NCBI GenBank assembly: GCA_963930655.1
Contig: OZ005610.1
Coordinates: 25,630,501 to 25,694,500 of the forward strand
Reading direction: 5' to 3'
Length of the DNA stretch: 64,000 nucleotides
Source: Myrica gale
Lineage: Eukaryota > Streptophyta > Magnoliopsida > Fagales > Myricaceae
The notes beneath the pieces are model-generated. The model saw only the letters and a list, made by a program, of their open reading frames with translations. It was not told the DNA's origin and made no database searches. Position numbers and translations under genes: made by a program. Below are positions 61,801-64,000 of the stretch, in pieces. The stretch's first letter is position 1, and each line of letters opens with the position of its first letter.

Positions 61801-64000
61801 AGATCTTGAATGCCTTACTCTCTGAGAAAGGCACCGATTCTAGTGTGCTTCTTTGCATTCTTGATGTGATAAAAGGGTGGGTTGAAGATGACTTCAGCAA
61901 GCCAGGCACATCAGCCATGTCAAGTTCTTTTCTCACTCCAAAGGAAATAATTTCTTTTCTTCAGAAGCTTTCACAAGTTGATACGCAAAACTTCTCCCCC
62001 AGTGCTCTGGAAGAGTGGGATAGGAAATATCTACAGCTTCTTTACGGAATTTGTGCAGATTCACACAAGTAAGTAAACAAATTATAAATTGTATTATGCT
62101 TGCTTTGTGTTTGAGTCTAATGTGCTGGTTGAATTCTAGATATCCCATCTCCCTACGTCAAGAGGTGTTCCAGAAAGTGGAAAGGCAATTCATGCTTGGT
62201 TTACGGGCAAGAGATCCTGAAACTAGGATGAAATTTTTTTCACTTTATCATCAATTTCTTGGCAAGACATTGTTCACAAGGCTGCAGTACATTATCCAAC
62301 TTCAGGACTGGGAGGCTTTGAGTGATGTCTTCTGGCTCAAACAAGGCCTTGACCTGCTTCTTGCAATCTTAGTTGAGGATAAACCTATTACACTAGCTCC
62401 AAACTCAGCTAGGCTCCCACCACTTGCAGTTATAACTCCTACTCCAGATTGTTCTGGGATGCAGGACCAGGTTCCTAATGTTCCAGAAGGCTCTGAGGAT
62501 GCTCCTCTAACATTTGATGCCCTTGTTTTTAAGCATGCAAAGTATCTAAATGAGATGAGCAGACTTAAGGTAATTCCATCTACCTTTTGTCTGGGACCAC
62601 ATTGTGTGTTTTGCTCCAAGGATTAGGTCTACTTTTCGGTTTTGAGAGGTGAACTATCATTTTTTCTCTTTATTCCCCCCCCCCCTATTTTTCTGGGTAT
62701 ACTCTGAGAAAGTTGCATCATTTTTATGTCTTCATGGTGCACTTGCTTTGTCAGTTGAAAAAGATAACCATCAATGTTTTATATATTTATTACTTGTATC
62801 ACAAACCATTCTTTTGCTTGGCCTTCCCGAAGATTGGGAGTAGATTAATGTTTGTAACTTCAACTTGCTCCATTCTTGGTTTAAAGAAGGTCATAGTGCC
62901 TTGTTTGAGTGCAACAGATTCTGTTTGGTAAGCTTTATTGACAAGCATATGATTCCTAGTTGTGAAATGTATTGCACTTACCACACTTCTGCTCTCTGCT
63001 TTTAGGTAGCTGATCTTGTTATTCCATTAAGAGAGTTGGCTCATACAGATGCCAATGTTGCATACCATTTGTGGGTGTTGGTATTTCCCATTGTCTGGGT
63101 GACATTAAACAAGGAAGAGCAGGTAGCACTAGCTAAACCGATGATTAATCTCCTCTCAAATGATTATCATAAGAAGCAACAAGCCAGCAGGCCGAATGTG
63201 GTACAAGCACTTCTTGAAGGGCTTCAATTGAGTCACCCTCAACCACGGATGCCTAGTGAGCTGATTAAATATATTGGAAAGACTTATAATGCATGGCACA
63301 TCGCATTGGCTTTGCTGGAAAGTCATGTCATGCTGTTCATGAATGACACAAAGTGCTCTGAGTCTCTTGCTGAGCTTTATCGCTTGCTTAACGAAGAAGA
63401 TATGAGATGTGGGTTATGGAAGAAAAGATCTATCACTGCAGAAACCAGGGCTGGGCTTTCTCTAGTTCAACATGGTTACTGGCAGCGTGCTCAAAGTCTC
63501 TTTTACCAAGCCATGGTTAAGGCAACCCAAGGCACATATAACAACACAGTACCAAAGGCTGAGATGTGTCTTTGGGAAGAGCAATGGCTGTCCTGTGCTA
63601 CTCAACTCAGTCAGTGGGATGCGTTGGTGGATTTCGGCAAGAGTATTGAAAATTATGAAATACTACTGGACAGTCTCTGGAAGCTGCCTGATTGGGCATA
63701 TATGAAGGATCATGTAATTCCGAAAGCTCAAGTAGAAGAAACTCCAAAACTGCGGTTGATTCAAGCATTTTTCTCTCTTCACGATAGAAACACCAATGGT
63801 GTGGGGGATGCTGAGAACATAGTTGGGAAAGGGGTCGATCTAGCTTTAGAACAATGGTGGCAGTTGCCAGAAATGTCTGTTCATGCCAGGATTCCTCTTT
63901 TGCAGCAGTTCCAGCAGCTAGTTGAAGTTCAAGAGTCAGCTAGAGTCCTTGTGGACATTGCAAATGGTAGCAAACTTTCAAGTAGCTCTGTTGTCGGTGT
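40704..64000 (+). CDS. TRA1: TRA1/TRRAP, scaffold of SAGA and NuA4 (3' end beyond window)
   Basis: TRA1/TRRAP is a giant pseudokinase of the PIKK family that links activators to the SAGA and NuA4 acetyltransferase complexes in the nucleus. Exons: 40704-40761, 40873-41594, 42622-42747, 42831-42916, 47307-47415, 49333-49428, 49574-49636, 49748-49807, 50374-50442, 52067-52148, 52310-52362, 52444-52542, 52623-53855, 55030-56028, 56103-56438, 56803-57061, 57166-57388, 57472-57862, 58124-58273, 58374-58595, 58732-58953, 59515-60168, 60268-60522, 60613-60960, 61656-62068, 62140-62569, 63006-64000+. All phases agree; about 2,917 codons lie here of some 3,850 expected. It starts [18 protein letters not shown], followed by a long HEAT-type helical solenoid (e.g. 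[40 protein letters not shown]). The last exon enters the FAT domain ([20 protein letters not shown]). The kinase-like and FATC domains must lie past 64000. Intron 1 holds a CT repeat, intron 2 a LINE scrap and intron 4 a large LINE. No lesion was seen. Confidence 0.95.
40764..40807. repeat. (CT)n microsatellite in TRA1 intron 1
   Basis: About twenty uninterrupted CT dinucleotides lie directly after the exon 1 donor (GACATCA/GTATTC). Reading through it would insert a Ser/Leu repeat absent from the family, so it is intronic. Confidence 0.9.
41897..41979 (-). mobile_element. 55-bp LINE 3'-end insertion with 14-bp duplication
   Basis: The 14-bp word GAAGAGGAATATAT occurs exactly at 41897-41910 and 41966-41979. 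It flanks 55 bp which on the minus strand read CTTAATAAAATTTAATCCGC then TTACTTATCAAAA. That is the kind of AATAAA-plus-tail sequence found at plant LINE 3' ends; the larger LINE nearby ends GTTAATAAAACTTCTTACTT. This looks like an extremely 5'-truncated target-primed insertion in TRA1 intron 2. Confidence 0.75.
43180..46390 (+). mobile_element. 5'-truncated, decayed L1-type LINE in TRA1 intron 4
   Basis: Only ORF2 remains. It starts within the last part of the endonuclease ([34 protein letters not shown]). The reverse transcriptase follows with [43 protein letters not shown], the catalytic [11 protein letters not shown] and YLGLPVG, then the C-terminal zinc-knuckle region ([30 protein letters not shown]). 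The frame is broken by stops near 44164, 44337, 44475, 45331 and 45685 and by frame shifts near 43415, 44215 and 44550. The 3' end has GTTAATAAAACTTCTTACTT and a run of ten A to 46390. It lies in the sense direction of TRA1. The 5' border is approximate and no target duplication was identified. It cannot be active. Confidence 0.9.
46391..47306. other. Rest of TRA1 intron 4, no gene seen
   Basis: Intronic sequence between the LINE tail and TRA1 exon 5. Short open frames on both strands have no recognisable motifs. Confidence 0.6.
47416..49332. other. TRA1 intron 5, no gene seen
   Basis: A 1.9-kb AT-rich intron with ordinary splice sites. No transposon ends or coding motifs were recognised. 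Confidence 0.6.
50566..50772. mobile_element. MITE with CTGTTTGGAT termini in TRA1 intron 9
   Basis: The left end is CTGTTTGGATTG and the right end CCATCCAAACAG, a near-perfect inverted pair of 10-12 bp. The 207-bp segment is non-coding. It contains irregular repeats of TTGTGAAAAGTTGTTGGAATT type and A/T-rich stretches next to both ends. CTGTTTGGAT ends are common in plant Tourist-like MITEs, but no clean TTA/TAA duplication was found. Confidence 0.6.
50773..52066. other. Distal TRA1 intron 9, no gene seen
   Basis: AT-rich intron sequence with a C-homopolymer of about 14 bases near 51610-51624. No coding motif or transposon end was recognised. Confidence 0.6.
53856..55029. other. TRA1 intron 13, no gene seen
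   Basis: A 1.2-kb AT-rich intron. Open frames at 54351-54575 and 54622-54957 are hydrophobic by chance composition, with no start context or family motif. Confidence 0.6.

Noticed and set aside
1..64000. tRNA, rRNA and CRISPR features
   Set aside because: No cloverleaf with conserved A and B boxes, no rRNA sequence and no regularly spaced repeat-spacer array was seen by eye; a tRNA scan was not possible.

Overview
This is nuclear DNA of a flowering plant, most likely a woody core eudicot. Genes are split by GT-AG introns and lie in AT-rich, transposon-littered spacers. The recognisable genes include WUSCHEL and the other plant proteins listed below. The species cannot be read from the sequence.

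Host genes in order: (1) 872-1429, minus, a single-exon plastid-targeted membrane protein of unknown function. (2) 2944-6485, plus, an ALKBH9B-type m6A RNA demethylase gene. Its six exons are recognisable, but it carries a mutated splice acceptor and a 2-nt frame shift at the iron-binding HxD motif, so I call it a probable pseudogene. (3) 16868-18355, plus, WUSCHEL, three exons, 281 aa. (4) 21943-26026, minus, a WDR82/SWD2-type WD40 protein (S2Lb/APRF1), 11 exons, 332 aa. (5) 34387-34755, minus, a small conserved plant protein of unknown function. (6) 36978-38003, minus, a short WEB-family coiled-coil protein. (7) 40704 to the window end, plus, TRA1/TRRAP, the giant scaffold of SAGA and NuA4. 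27 exons encode about 2,917 residues here; the kinase-like and FATC parts lie beyond the window.

From memory, the set TRA1A - WEB - WUS - ALKBH9B - plastid protein matches the order of Arabidopsis At2g17930 to At2g17972, so this looks like a conserved block around WUS. The WDR82 gene, the small gene at 34.4 kb and a large DNA transposon lie inside the block and appear to be additions relative to Arabidopsis.

Mobile elements: a complete-looking 7.0-kb PIF/Harbinger element (26784-33801) with CTA target duplications, long terminal inverted repeats, an intact 433-aa DDE transposase and an intact four-exon Myb/SANT-like partner protein; a 1.79-kb non-autonomous hAT element with an exact 8-bp duplication (10433-12224); a 310-bp hAT MITE in a WDR82 intron; a TRIM retrotransposon with exact 5-bp duplications about 1.1 kb upstream of the WUS start (15428-15780); a second TRIM-like element (35441-35680); a decayed 5'-truncated L1-type LINE in TRA1 intron 4 (about 43180-46390); a 55-bp LINE remnant with a 14-bp duplication in TRA1 intron 2; and several MITE-like elements.

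Functionally, three genes meet in chromatin and stem-cell control: WUS maintains the shoot stem-cell niche, WDR82/S2Lb serves COMPASS H3K4 methylation, and TRA1 recruits SAGA/NuA4 acetyltransferases. Their neighbourhood is ancestral for WUS and TRA1 and gives no evidence of co-regulation. I found no rRNA, CRISPR or convincing tRNA gene, and no clear undescribed system. The most unexplained signal is a pair of interleaved perfect inverted repeats in WDR82 intron 3.
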